From Loxodes magnus (Eukaryota; Ciliophora; Karyorelictea; Loxodida; Loxodidae), in NCBI GenBank assembly GCA_946699065.1, contig CAMPDV010000060.1, forward strand, positions 434,001 through 498,000: DNA of 64,000 nucleotides. The letters are read 5' to 3'. How positions within the stretch are numbered: position 1 is the first letter of the stretch; every line of letters begins with the position of its first letter. This document shows positions 1 through 12,371 of the stretch, piece after piece. The notes under the pieces were generated by a model. The model searched no databases and was not told the origin of the DNA. It saw only the letters and a program-made list of their open reading frames with translations. Position numbers and translations under genes: made by a program.

Positions 1-1
1 C

Positions 2-1954
2 TCAAGAGCTCCTTCTTCTCATCGCTCTTATTTTTAAACTTTAGATAATTCTTTTAATGAAACTTTGGATGAAATGAAGAAATTTAATCGAGTCAAAAGA
101 GGAAATAAATCTAACACTTCGTTATTGATTTAACCTTCTTGAACTAAATTTGAACCTACAGCTAATATAATAAAAAGCTAGAAAATCCTAGATTATTAAA
201 GGACTGGCTATACTAAAGTAAATGAATTAGTAAAAGATTAAGTTTATCAAGAACACCTTAGGGGATAAACAGCAAGAACTGTGCAAATAAAGAATTATTA
301 AACTCTTCCAGCTGTTGTCAAAAAAGATAGGAAATCTCAGCAATTTTTATAAAAAGTGCTTGATGAATAAAAACTTGCTCTTTAAAACCTTAATTAGCAA
401 TAAGAAAAAAAATAGGAGCAAGTTACTGAATAATCTTCAAGAATTCCTTCAGTGTTTTTATAGTAAAATAATGCTCTTTAATAATATCAAAACTTCAAAG
501 TTTATTGAAGGTAGGTAAATAGCCAAATTAACGCAAGAGAAGGTGCTAGTCTTGTCTACATTTCTCCCTTTTTTATTCTGTATGGTGGCTTGGGTTCTAC
601 TTATTATGGAAGCATATTCCTTATTAAAGAAACTGCCTTAGGATTTTCATAAAGAACGTCTTCTGTTCATTAATTAATGAGAAATGATATTGAGTAGTAG
701 TTAAAACTATAATCAAAGGTTACATAGCGTAGTGTTTGCTAAAACCAAGTAGGTTCTATGATAGCCGAAGAAATACTCCTTTCCTCTGCTCCAAGATTTG
801 GTCATTCGGCCTCTGTTTACAACGATAAAATGATAATTTTTGGAGGTGAAACATTAGAAAATTATAAAAATAAATCAATTGTAAATGAAATCTGAGTATT
901 TAGTCTAATAACCAGAAAAGTAGAATTCTTACTAACGCATGGATTAATTACTAGTAGAAAATACCATATTGCATGCATATATGGTGGAAATCTTTTTATT
1001 CATGGTGGAATTACCTTTAAAGGAAGATATTTGAATGATTTATGAAAGTTAAATTTAAAAACCAATGAAATCACTTAAGAAGAATGATTAAATAAAGATT
1101 TTAACTCTCCTTTTTTAGGATGCCACACTGCAGTAGCATGTTTTTATACAGATAATAAAGAGCATTCTCTTTAGCAAACTTACATCTTTTCAAGAAAAAA
1201 CGGCATTTTGATACCTGGTATTTATATTTTTGGTGGAAGGAATGAAACAGAATACAGCAATTAATTGTATATCCTTAAATTTAAAGAAGATAAACCAGAG
1301 TGAATCTAGCCAAATACAATAGGAACTCCTCCAAGTTGTAGATGCCTGCATACAATGACTTTCATTCCTAATAAGAATTTAATAGCAATATATGGAGGAA
1401 GATCATAAAATCAAATACTTGGAGATTTTTGTATTCTTGATCTAAAAACTATGACTTGAATGAAAGTTGAAAATCTGGGGTTTTCTCCTCCTCCTAAATT
1501 TGGACATGCTATGACTCATCATAGACAACATTTGATAGTAATGGGTGGAATAGAATCTCAAATAATTTCTAATTCTGTTTAAGTTTGCTGTGTAGACTAA
1601 ACGTCAGCACAATTCTAATACAAGTAAAATTCTCAAGAACTTTAGCAAGCTACAGTCAAAAACGTATTAAGTCAATTTCTTATTTATTTCCAAGATTTAA
1701 GTGAATTCTAAAAATGAGAAATAGCTAAACAAGTAGCTTCAAAAATAAAAAAAGTTTTGCCTAAGTACAAAAAATAAAATAGACTCATCGATATTGAAAT
1801 CTAAAAAGAAGCTTTAGCACTTCTAAATAAATCACGCGAAGAAATCAGATAGACTTTGTTAAATATGTGTGACGATCAAGAAATGTTTTAAATTTTATAC
1901 TGGAAAATTATAAGAGTAATGAAAGGTTTTTTAATTAGAAAAGTTGTATAATGA
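2..1954 (+). CDS. Kelch-repeat protein, 5' end outside window
   Basis: The frame is open from the first bases, so the N-terminus lies upstream; 650 residues are visible. Residues 1 to about 160 are polar and Gln-rich with coiled-coil character. From about 166 to 510 kelch blades follow, each with the usual pattern of a Gly-Gly turn followed by a conserved Trp or Tyr: YGGLGSTYYGS, IIFGGET, NEIWVF, NDLWKLNL, YIFGGRN, AIYGGRS, TWMKVE. The last 130 residues are helical and charged. Eight of nine Trp codons are TGA, each at a position where kelch blades want Trp, which makes this one of the best proofs of UGA=Trp here. Gln is mostly TAA/TAG. The frame ends TAA TGA. Kelch propellers are protein-interaction scaffolds; the partner cannot be inferred. 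Confidence 0.88.
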
Positions 1955-3000
1955 AATTGTAAGATATTTACTTTAAATATTCCTTCATAAAAGTAGTTGT
2001 CTATAAGCTAATAATCAAAGTTAAATTTATAATATATTTTTAAATGATATTATCTATATTCTTGATAATCTAGTTAGCGCCATAAATACAACATTAATTT
2101 AGACGAACAAAAGTCAACAAGAGTTAGTAGAAAAAATAATAATTAAAGATTAACTTTTTATAAAGCTATAAGCTTTATAATTATTCCTAGTTTAAACTAC
2201 ATTTAAGTTTAATCAGCATTTTGTTTATAATTATAAATTATGGATGATAATGTACCTTATTTATAAAATGTTTTTAATCAAATATTATTAAGATGTATAG
2301 ATTATAATTAGCAAATAAGTATGAATAATATCTTAAATTGATAATAAAATGCTTATAGTATTATAATATTATCTATATCATATTAATAGACTCTTTATAT
2401 CCATTTAATCTACTCTAATTATAACTCACTCATGTCTTTTGATATTTATATATCAAATCTCATCTTTATTTTTCTACTAAATTACATTAAAGAATATTAT
2501 TAATAAACTAGCTTTTAGATCAATATCGTTTGTCTAAGTTCTGTTTAGAAGATGCATATTTATAAGATTTATAATGGAAATAAAGAGGAGCTTTTAAATA
2601 AAGAGTATGAAATAATATTTTAGTATAGAAATAGATAACTAAGCTTGCAAAGATTTGAAGCATTTATCTTGTTTAGTTTTAAATTTAGTTATACTTGCTA
2701 GATTATTAATTCATAGAATATTATAAACCTAGCAAAACTATTAAGCTATTTAATCTATACTGTAAAGTTACTCAGATTAAGTTAGTTTTTAAAACTTTTT
2801 ACTATTCAATCTATTTAACAAAGGATCTAAGGTAATAAAGTTATTTACACGAGATTAGATGTTTAGGATAATAATTATATAAGTCTAGATGTAAAATAAA
2901 TGAATGATAGATAGAAATTTCATTAAATAAAATTTATTTTATGATTGAAGAAACTAAAGGATCAGTATATTTATTGTAACTTTAATAATAAATATATAAA
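1955..3000. other. AT-rich intergenic region
   Basis: About 1 kb between the kelch stop and the 3' end of the minus-strand prpB-like gene. I see no convincing codon bias, conserved motif or RNA gene. It probably contains both 3' UTRs. Confidence 0.5.
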
Positions 3001-3877
3001 TCAATTGTTAGGGAATATCCAAGGAGCCATAGGATCATAATTGAGAGTACTATATAATTCCTTTCTTGTTTGCATTTTATCAACGAAATTACTTTAAGTG
3101 CCATTAGTCTGCAGGTCTTCATAAAACAATTGAACAGCTTTCATAGCTACTCTAAAGGCAGAAACTGGATAAATTACCATATTGTATCCAGCATTTTAGA
3201 ATTAATCCTTTGTTATATAAGGAGTTTTTCCAAATTCTGTCATGTTTGCTAGAAGTAATACATCACTCTTAAATTGTCTTAGTTCTTATGCTACTTTTTC
3301 AAATTCTGAATTAAAAAATACCTTCTAAATTTTGCAAACCTTCTGGGAATATCATATCAGCTCCTGCTTCAATATATTTAATTGATCTACTGATAGTTGA
3401 TTCTATCCCTTCAACACCTCTAGCATCAGTTCTAGCACAAACAATAAAATTTCCATTAGTGTATTTATCTCTGGCTAGTGCTGCATATTTTATTTTTTCT
3501 ATCATGTGCTCAGCAGGAATTAAACTCTTACCGTCTAAATGGCCGCATCTTTTAGGAAACACTTAGTCTTCAATGTGACAACCAAAAGCGCCTGCTTTAT
3601 AATATTTATTAACAAGCTAACAAATTACTTCACCTTCTCCAAAACCTGTATCAGCATCTGAGAATACAGGCAAACCAGAAACTTAATAAAGCTCTTATAT
3701 AGTCTAAACAAATTTATCCATAGAACACAAGCCAATATCTGGTACACCTAAAGAAGCAGATAAAGCAGCTCCAGATAAATAAACAGCTTAAAATCCAGCT
3801 TACTTTGCAAGTAAGGCTGCCATTGGACAAAACGCTCCAGGAACAGCTACACAACCTGATTGTAAAAGTTTCCTCAT
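3001..3877 (-). CDS. prpB: 2-methylisocitrate lyase-like (PrpB / isocitrate lyase-PEP mutase family)
   Basis: Spliced product is 286 aa, close to bacterial PrpB length. It begins MRKLLQSGCVAVPGAFCPMA and matches PrpB along its whole length: the substrate/phosphate strand YLSGAAL, the Mg-binding DADTGFG segment (about residue 80), the catalytic-loop motif KRCGH with its catalytic Cys (about 120), then ARTDARGVEGI, GADMIFPEG, MTEFGKTP and NMVIYPVSAFR. The family cleaves 2-methylisocitrate to pyruvate and succinate in the methylcitrate pathway of propionate breakdown. A 16-nt intron (3306-3321, gtattttttaattcag) must be removed to join LQNLE to EFEKVAQ. Conserved Gln positions are TAA/TAG, so the gene belongs to this genome. 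It ends at TGA (3001-3003). The start is the first ATG before homology; a mitochondrial presequence upstream cannot be excluded. Confidence 0.9.
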
Positions 3878-4218
3878 TAAAATATATAAAAATATAATAA
3901 CTCTATTTAAATCTACTTCTACATCTACTTAAGCTACTATAAGATAAACTTAATACAGCATTTTACTTTATTACTTAAGGCTTTATCTTCTAATCACTAC
4001 AAAGATCATTTATCTAATACATCTAGTTTTTAATCTAATTTTAGAAGAAATTTATCTAGATAAAATTGAACTTTTTGATATTAAGATGAATTTAGAAATA
4101 GCATAAAGCTTAGATAGTAAAGAAGCTATATAGAATGGTTTAAAGAGTTAAATTAAGAGTAAAAGTAGTTTGATGAAGATTAGAGGTTGGATAAGAATGA
4201 TAAATAAAGAAAGGTTTG
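3878..4218. other. Short intergenic spacer
   Basis: 341 bp between two minus-strand genes. The half next to the upstream gene is purine-rich on the + strand (pyrimidine-rich on the coding strand). It may carry the prpB-like promoter; no defined motif was found. Confidence 0.35.
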
Positions 4219-4578
4219 TCATTCTATAGATTTTTGCAGAACTTTTTTCTCATTTTTTATTTCTTTCATCTCTTTTATTGCTTTGTAGTTTGTTCCTTAA
4301 TCTTGTAGTTCCAAATTAGCTGGTGCTGTTCTTGCTCTTCTCCAATAAATATATATGTATACTGCTGATAGAATGAAAAAGAAAATATAAACTAGCAAAG
4401 CTATAAGTGTAAAATAGTAAGCATTTGTTCTAGGAATTCCTTTAAGTTTGAAATATTTGTAGTCATTACGAATTAAACCAAGCAAAATGCCAAGCATTAT
4501 AATTGCAAGGAATGAAATGAAACAGCAGCAGACAGAGCAGAACTAGCCACAAGATCCACTCTTTTGGGGTTTTACCAT
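4219..4578 (-). CDS. Small two-helix membrane protein, possibly ribonuclease kappa / V-ATPase RNASEK family
   Basis: 119 aa from ATG (4578) to TGA (4219-4221). A short Cys-rich N-terminus (CGQFCSVCCCF) leads into a first membrane helix (about residues 15-38, IIMLGILLGL). A polar loop follows, then a second helix (about 60-85, TLIALLVYIFFFILSAVYIYI), a YWRRAR basic stop and a charged tail. Small Cys-containing N-terminus, two helices and the IMLGI motif recall RNASEK, an accessory membrane subunit of the V-ATPase. The resemblance is topology and a few residues only, so the family name is tentative. The short length and clean ATG/TGA bounds support a real gene. Confidence 0.6.
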
Positions 4579-5533
4579 TTTAATTGGATTAAACTAATTC
4601 TAAGAGTAATAATTTGGGATTAATTTTGAGATTTCATTAAAGGGATTTTATATCTTTAAACTCATTAATAGTTTAATTTAGCATATTAGCATAATATCCT
4701 TAATTCAATATTATTAAAACCTCATTCAAATATCATTGATATAGCAGATAGAAATTATTTAGACAGTTAAACTTTTGATAAATAAATTTCTGTTTCAATT
4801 GATAAATAACTTTAAGAGTAATTAAAAATAATCCTTTTTTAATATCTTTTCCTACCTATTTAGAAATAAATTTTTTCATTTTTCCTTTTAATGTGAATTC
4901 TAAGTATTTAATGTACATTTTTTTATTGTTTGAAAGTAAATTTCATGCTTTTTCTATCTTAACTTTTTACCAACTAATTATATAAAAATCAGTTTAGCGA
5001 GATTCAGATTCAATTTTTCAATTTTAATTTCTGAAGTTTAGTCTTCACTTGTATATCCTTTAATTAGAAAAAGATGAGTTCCTATCCTTCTAAATAAGAA
5101 TTCATTCAAAGTAGTTAAAAAGTAATTTTCAAATTTTATTTAATGAGAAATTTAATTTCACTTGCATCTATGAATTTTTATTTTTCTTAAGCTTTCAAAT
5201 ATATTTCTAATATTGAATGAGATATAATAGTTTTGTTTATTGATAAAATGTTTATAGATATTTGCTCATAATAATACTTATAATATTCTAACTAAGCATT
5301 TTAATTGTTTCCATTATTTAATTTTCATCTTGTATTTTCTATTATTATTTTAGTATATAATAAATTGAGATTATCTAAAATATTCCGTATTGAACAGTGT
5401 AATACTGCTTTTAATATAATTTAATTGATTAGAATATTATATAATTAGAATTAGATAAGGGATGAGGGATGAGGTAATACATGCTGATGAATATAACTAA
5501 ATTACTTAAATACTGTTATGATTTTTTAAGTTC
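4579..5533. other. AT-rich intergenic region with a G-rich tandem motif
   Basis: No gene is visible. Positions 5459-5474, just beyond the PGAM 3' end, carry gggatga repeated about 2.3 times (gggatgagggatgagg), an unusual G-rich patch in roughly 80% AT sequence. Confidence 0.4.
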
Positions 5534-6307
5534 TCATTTTTTGGCTTTTCCCTAAGCAGCAACAGCATCCATCTTCTTTTTAAGTTCTGCTTCATCCATT
5601 AGATAGTATTTTTTTGTTGGCTTTAAGTTCTTATCTAATTCATAAACTAGTGGCACGGCTGTTGGAATATTAGTTTTTAGTATTTCTTCTTTGCTCATGC
5701 TGTCTAAGTGTTTTACCAAAGCTCTTAAAGAGTTACCATGTGCAGCTACGATAACTCTTTTACCAGCTAAAATACTTGGAGCTATATGATCTTCCCAGAA
5801 AGGTAAAGATCTCTTGACATTTAACTCTAAAGATTCAGATAAAGGTATTACATGCTGAGGAAGTCCTTAGTATCTTCTATCATTGTTTGGATTATCTTTA
5901 TTACTAGAATCAATTGGAGGGGGAGGAATATCGTAAGATCTTCTCCAAATTGTGACTTACTCTTCTCCATGCTTTGCAGCTGTTTCACTTTTATTAAGAC
6001 CTGTGAGACCTCCATAATGTCTCTCGTTAAGTCTCCAACTTTTAATAACAGGAATATAATCTTATTCTAATCCTTCAAGTACAACATTTAAAGTATGAAT
6101 AGCTCTCTTTAAGACTGAGGTGTAGGCTACATCAAATTCAAACTTATTCTTCCTTAATTGAACGGCAGCATTTTTTGCTTCTTGAACTCCATTCGCTGTG
6201 AGTCCAACATCTTTCCATCCTGTAAATCTGTTTTCTAAATTCCATTAAGACTCTCCGTGTCTAATAAAGACAACTCTGAAGCTGCTGAATAATCTTCGTG
6301 CTGCCAT
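5534..6307 (-). CDS. Phosphoglycerate mutase, cofactor-dependent type
   Basis: 257 aa, the usual length for the 2,3-bisphosphoglycerate-dependent enzyme that interconverts 3- and 2-phosphoglycerate in glycolysis. Visible motifs: [12 protein letters not shown] with the catalytic His (about residue 15), [20 protein letters not shown] with the catalytic Glu, [13 protein letters not shown] and the second active-site His in [11 protein letters not shown]. An N-terminal [10 protein letters not shown] extension might be a weak mitochondrial signal but is short. The frame ends at TGA (5534-5536) after a Lys-rich tail. All five Trp codons are TGG, in contrast to the kelch gene. No intron is needed. 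Confidence 0.95.
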
Positions 6308-8419
6308 TTCTATTATGAGAGAATGATAATTTTAATTTGGTACTTTACATTATCATTAAGTGATGAGTATGGTTATTTTCCTGCTAAAGTATGAACCTCA
6401 ATTAATTTTATGCTTTATCCTAAATCATAGTTTATATAAACCAGCCTCTTTCGTTTAATATTCTAGATCTATTGATAATTCTTAATAACTTACCAGATAT
6501 TTATCTATATATTAAAAGAATTAAATTTAGCTTAAATACAGCAATTATTAGCTTAAGCAAAACATGTATTTCTTGCATCTTATAGATAGACTTCGCATTC
6601 TATCAGAATTTCTTCAAGTTTTTCTTCCTAGTTAAAATAAAATTATATTTAAGATAGTTATAAATCATACACAATGCTAAGATTAATTATTAAATTAACT
6701 ATGATTAATCTTAATGTAATTGAAGCAATTTATTTTCTTATATTAACTAAAATAAATCTATTTTTATAATAGAAGAAGAGCTTTCGATATTACCGCTATA
6801 TTTGACTAACTTATAAAAGAAAATAGTTTAAATTATATATTTATTAAATTTTGATATATTTCACTTATTTATATTAGCTTCTTTTGACCAGAAATAAAAC
6901 AAAGTTTTCTTTTATTATATTTGTATTAAGTAAAGATGGAAAGATAATTAATCTTAGATCCAAATTTAAAATAATAGTAGTTAGTTAATACTTAAAGCAA
7001 TCTTGTTATTTTATTTAATTAGTTAATTTAATTATGTTGATATCTCAATATTAATATCTATTTTAAAATTTATATTCTTAACTAAGCTTCTTAAATAGTA
7101 AATAAGTATAATTAGTTTTATTTTCTTAAGGGCTTTAAGCTGAAACATAGTTATTTTTGAGAATTTAAGAGATATAATTTATTACCTTTATTTTGAACTA
7201 ATCTAGCTTTTTAATTAGATTATTTTTCAATTTAAATAATTTTAAATGTAAAATGTTTATAGCTTATCTAGTAAGAAGATCTATATTTTTAAATTCAATT
7301 TTGCTTTATATTTTTGTATGCTTAGAAATAAAATTTATTAGCTTAGTACTTTTATATTAAGATAGCTATAAATTTTACGTGAGTAATATTGATAAGTGCT
7401 TATAAATAAAAAAATGTGTTTGATGCTTTGTTATTTAAGTTAATATATTGTTTTTTTAATTATTTAAAGTCTAACTTCATTTTATAATTTACTCAAATCC
7501 CTATGATTTCAATCATTAATTAATTAAAATTTTACTAGTATATTATATGATAAACTCTGAAATTTTAAGACAAATGTAAAAAAGCATTAATAGAGTCAGA
7601 TACACTTCCATTCTCCTTCTGTAAGAAAATATCCTTTTGATGCTTTTCAATTTATTAATTTTTTAATCAAGAAAATTAATGATAAAATCTAAAAAACTTT
7701 AGCCTAAATCTTTATAAAGCCTGCATAATGAAAATAATATAAATATAAGCTACATTATTTAAGTTAAATAGTAATAAATTTGCTATTTTTACTTTTATCT
7801 TAAATAAGAGTTTATTTAAATTAGTTTATAGTGAATTAGCATTTTTAAATCCTCTTCTTATTATCTTACTATTGATGCTGTATGATAAATACCCATTTTA
7901 TTAAGCTTTTATTATTTTTCTATATGCTTTTTTATGAATTAAGAATTAAAAATAAAATTTAAAGTTAAAGCATTCATTCTATATAATATAATAGATAATT
8001 TTAATTAAATAGTTTCAAAAAGTTTAATATAAAAGCAGAAAATCTAAATGTATATTCTAGTTAGTTGTATAAGTAATAATTACTATAAATAAGTTTTATA
8101 AATAAAAAGGTAAGCATCATATATTTAAGTTGTAATAAAATTATAGACCTTCATTTAAGATAATATTTGCATTTTCAAGCATCTATAAAAATTGTCTTTT
8201 AATTATTTATTTGAAAAATAATAGAAAGATAACTTTCCTCAGATATTAGTAAATTAATTTGATCATTTTTTAAGAACTTAGGTAAAGGATGGAAATTATT
8301 TATAATTAAAAGAAAATAACTTTGTTATACTGAAGTTCATAAAGAAATTGAAAAAGTATTAAATCTATTTGTTATAAAAAGCTGTATAATAAATTAATAT
8401 TACCATGCTACATACCTGT
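6308..8419. other. AT-rich intergenic region
   Basis: About 2.1 kb of very AT-rich sequence upstream of the phosphoglycerate mutase gene. I found no motif, RNA gene or sustained codon bias on either strand. Confidence 0.4.
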
Positions 8420-11165
8420 AATATGTATGCATTAAAAGAAACATAAAGGATAATTCAGATTAAACATCAAGATCCATTATTTCAGATTCAATTTATAACA
8501 TTCTTCCTAGATATCTAACAAGAAATATGTTGAAACTAAAAGGACTAATAAAGCATATTTTGTAGCTCATTTTTAAATTGAACGAACAAGCTAATATTTT
8601 ATAAATCTTTGTGAACAGCGAAACAATTTCGGAAAGACTTTAATCATATTTTGTGGAAAATGGAAAAAAAATTCAAAATAGGAATTTTATTATTGTATAT
8701 GCTTAGTAATACTTATACAAGTTAAAAGGATTTTAAAGCTTTGAAAAAGAAAATAAATTAATTTTAATTAAGAAATCAAAATCAAAAATTGATTCGTTGG
8801 AAAATTGATATTTTAGCAAACATTCAAAGTTGACTCAATAACACATCTATTTAATAATAAAAAGGAATGGCTGAAGCAAAATTTTAAACTCTCTGATTAT
8901 ACCTATAATCTTAGAAAAGTCTTTGATTGGACCCAAGATCTTTAAGAGAAGTGTCTAACAGATTATCTGACTTTGGTAGGAGTTTAAAGTTTATGCTTAT
9001 TGAGTATCATTCAATAATTATGTTGATCCCTGCTTTTTTGAAACTGATAAGCAGGATATCTCTATTATGTATATAAAAAGATCTTACGAAGAAAGCAACA
9101 CGGCGAAAGTTTAGCTGTCCTCAAACACTAAAAGTTAATAATTATTATTATAATAGGCTAATTTCAGTACCTAAGAAATAAATAGTTATATACAACATAA
9201 TTTACTAATTAAAGATTATTCACTATCATATTATTAGGATTTTTAATTTTCTTTTAGGTTAAAATAGCAATAATAAGAGAAATTACAAATGGAAAGACAT
9301 ATGGTTCAGATAGAATAAAAGGAGTATTGCTGAGATATACTTGAAACTATCTTAAAATAGTTTTTTGCTTTTTCTAAATAATATGCTAATTCATGGATAA
9401 TTCCCTAGAATCTAAATAAATCGGTAATTATTTCAATATATTATAAAGAAAGTAAAAATTATTGGAAAAAATGACGATCTAATTCTCTTATTAATGCAAT
9501 CCCAAATTATATGATAAAGTTTTAACAAAAAGATTATACAATTTGATTTATTAGAGAAATTGTTTCACTCTTTCTATCTTGGAATTCAAGAAAAATATAT
9601 AAATTACTTAATAGATTTGTGTGATATAACAAAAAATGATAAATATCAAAAAAGTTCTAAAGGGAAAACTTATTTCATCTCATCATTGATGGATGCTGAA
9701 AAAATTTTAACTAAATAGAAAGAAAGTTTTTGCTTGTTTTGATTGAATTATGAGTCAAATTGCCATTTTGACTAATAAAAACAGGACAATTATTTTATAA
9801 AAGTTGAAAGTCTTCTTTTATTATAGATAAAAAAACTACTAGTACACTACAATACAACAATAAAACTGAGAGGTAGCTTATCCAAATCGCTTTTACGTTT
9901 TTGTAATATGTCATTGAAGATATTTGAAAAATAAAAATAAATAACTGGGTCTCAAACGAATAAAGTTAAATTTAAATTTCGCTGACAGTAAATTGGGAGA
10001 ATATCCGATTCTTCTTTTCTAATCTGCAAAATATTTTTTGGAATTTAAAAATGATACATTAGATTTTTCCATGATCTCTCTTAAATATTAATGTTACGAA
10101 ATCTGAGTGCATCTAATTTTAGAAAAGTATTAGAAATAAGAAAACTAAACATTTTAATAAAATAATCAACCAATTACTTAAAAAGCATGTCATATATTTA
10201 AAATAATTATTCATTAGAAGAGGATTATGAACATCTATTGCAAAAAAGATAGTTATAGTGAAAAAATTTGTTTTTTAAATGATGAAGTATAAAAATGTAA
10301 CTTCTTGACATTTTATAATTCTGCATAAATTTTTTACTTTATCTAAAGGAAATACGGAGGATAATTAATTTCATGGAGTATAAAAAAAAGGTAACTGTAG
10401 TTTTAAATATAATTGAAACGAGCTTAAGAATGATTTCAAGATAAGCTATTTAAGTAGCATTTTCAGCATTTAATGTGTTACGCTATTTAGATTTTTATTA
10501 GTTTCCTTTTAAGCACATTATGATTTTAAAGTTCTTTAAATTCTATGATAAATGAAATAAGAAAGTATTTATTTCCCTAGATCAATAATAGGTTCTCTTA
10601 TTAGTTTATGGAAAAAAGGATTTCAATTCTGTGATTAATTTTAACGCCTATTAGATCGTTATTATTGATTTACATTACTCATAAAACAACACCAATTTAA
10701 AAACTTTTACTAAATATAAGAGACAAATTCAAATTACTTACATAAAATAGAGCAAACAATATAAAAGCCTAATAATTAATATACATAAACTTAGAGCCAA
10801 TTCTATAATTTTCAGAAGGATCTTAAATCATCAGTTCCATTGATAATCCCTATTTTATGCATGGAGATTATGGGATTCTTGAGTTTATCTTTAAATATAT
10901 TTATTATTCTTATATAAGGATTTGATTTTCGTAAAAGATTGACAATTATAACTTAAGGAGTCTTATATGATATGATCAAGGAGATATAAGCTTATTTCCA
11001 AAATCATAATTGGAGTATTTAGATTTATAAATAAAAATATTTTACAAGAGGTAATATCAAGAAGACTTAAATAGATTCATATAGAGAAAGATTATAAGAG
11101 AATTAATAAAGATGAAAAGATAACAAGAGTAAATGAAAAAATAATTAGATTAATATGAGATTTAA
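8420..11165 (+). CDS. Probable protein-coding region, product and exact exons unresolved
   Basis: Base composition is clearly less extreme than the flanks, and plus-strand translations read as natural protein, but in different frames in successive stretches. Examples are EFKVYAYWVSFNNYVDP near 9.0 kb, SFYLGIQEKYINYLIDL near 9.6 kb, ADSKLGEYPILLFQSAKYF near 10.0 kb, and HGDYGILEFIFKYIYYSYI then KMKRQQEQMKKQLDQYEI near 10.9-11.15 kb. Several 16-25 nt introns like those in neighbouring genes could join these blocks; gtaattatttcaatata... near 9436 is one candidate. With no hard stop codons every frame is open, so this is not proof. No family is recognised. A UGA near 11156 is reachable if a 20-nt GTAA...TAG segment at about 11129 is spliced. 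It may equally be a decayed gene. Confidence 0.4.
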
Positions 11166-12146
11166 AAAACATTTAATAACTTCTTTAAGAGAAAAAGTAA
11201 TTTTTGTATAAAATATTCCTTTAGTTTATATTATGATTTTTATTTTTAAATCTAAATAAATTCAAAATTTACTATCAAATTAATTAAAAGCTCCTTTGGT
11301 CATATTTTGTAGTCTAATTTTAAATTTAATTTATAATATACCTTATAATTATTACTTGTAGTATTTTCTCTTAAGTGTAATCTTTATTTAAAATAACGAA
11401 TTTTAAAAAATTTGATAATTTACATTTTAAAATAGAAGTAAAAAGCTACTAAAAACATTTTGGTTTTAAAATAATTATTTTTTCTAACAATCTAATAAGT
11501 AGCAACATGTTTAATATATTTAAGAAAGATAAGGCAATAATATAAGCTATCTCTCTTTTATTTTGTTATTAAATTTTTTTATAATTATAATTTGTATCCA
11601 AAAACTTTAAAAAATAGTTAATAAATTCAAATTAGCATTATCTTAATTTAATTGTCTGATTTGGTATAATTAGCTAGATTATTTTAAATTATACTTTAGA
11701 ATATAAAATAGCTTTTAATTATATTTCTATATGGAATAGCATTCCAATTTATTATTTTATATCAATTTTAAGATATTAGTATTGCTTTGATCTATTTAGC
11801 TATTCAATTCTAAAGTCTAAATGTGCTTATTAATTATGTTTATAAATTATATTTTCATTATTATTTTAATATCTAGAGAATCATCTACATTTTATACAAA
11901 GAAAAAGCAACTATAATTAAGCTTAGGTATTATTTTATTTGACTTAAATATAACGTTAGAGTCTTTAATTTCTCATTGAATTAGTTGTCTTTAGAATAAA
12001 TTTCCTATATATTTTGCAAATTTTTAATATTTCTGCTTTTTCTTAAACTATAATAACTAATTATAATACTAACTACAATATACAGCAAGTATTAAAATTA
12101 TATAAGATACTTTAAGCTTATTATAAAGATATTTATATCTCTTTTT

Positions 12147-12204
12147 AAAAAGAAACCTTTATTTTTAGAACAAATTATTTCATATACCATAATGGTTTCT
12201 TTTT
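12147..12204. repeat. Inverted repeat, 11-bp perfect arms
   Basis: aaaaagaaacc (12147-12157) is the exact reverse complement of ggtttcttttt (12194-12204), with a 36-nt loop. It lies in an intergenic desert. It could be a stem-loop of an unannotated transcript or chance in low-complexity DNA. Confidence 0.5.
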
Positions 12205-12313
12205 TCTTTGAATTATTAAATTCCTTTTTATTTTAGTTTCTTTTTTATTTTTAAGAAATATATTAGTAATTTACTTTAACAATTATAAAATGGTTAGTTA
12301 GTATATTCTATAA

Positions 12314-12371
12314 TCAGCAGACATAAATAGTTTTATTATACTTCAGCAGACATAAATAGTTTTATTATATT
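12314..12371. repeat. Two-copy 29-bp tandem repeat
   Basis: The unit starting tcagcagacataaatagttt occurs at 12314-12342 and again at 12343-12371, differing by a single base in the penultimate position. It looks like a recent local duplication. No third copy was seen. Confidence 0.85.

Noticed and set aside
315..518. 67-aa + strand ORF beginning MSKKIGNLSNF
   Set aside because: Another frame of the kelch gene, whose own frame is continuous through this stretch and leads into VYWRQVNSQINAREGASLV.
3070..3252. 60-aa + strand ORF
   Set aside because: Antisense shadow of the PrpB-like gene's 3' exon.
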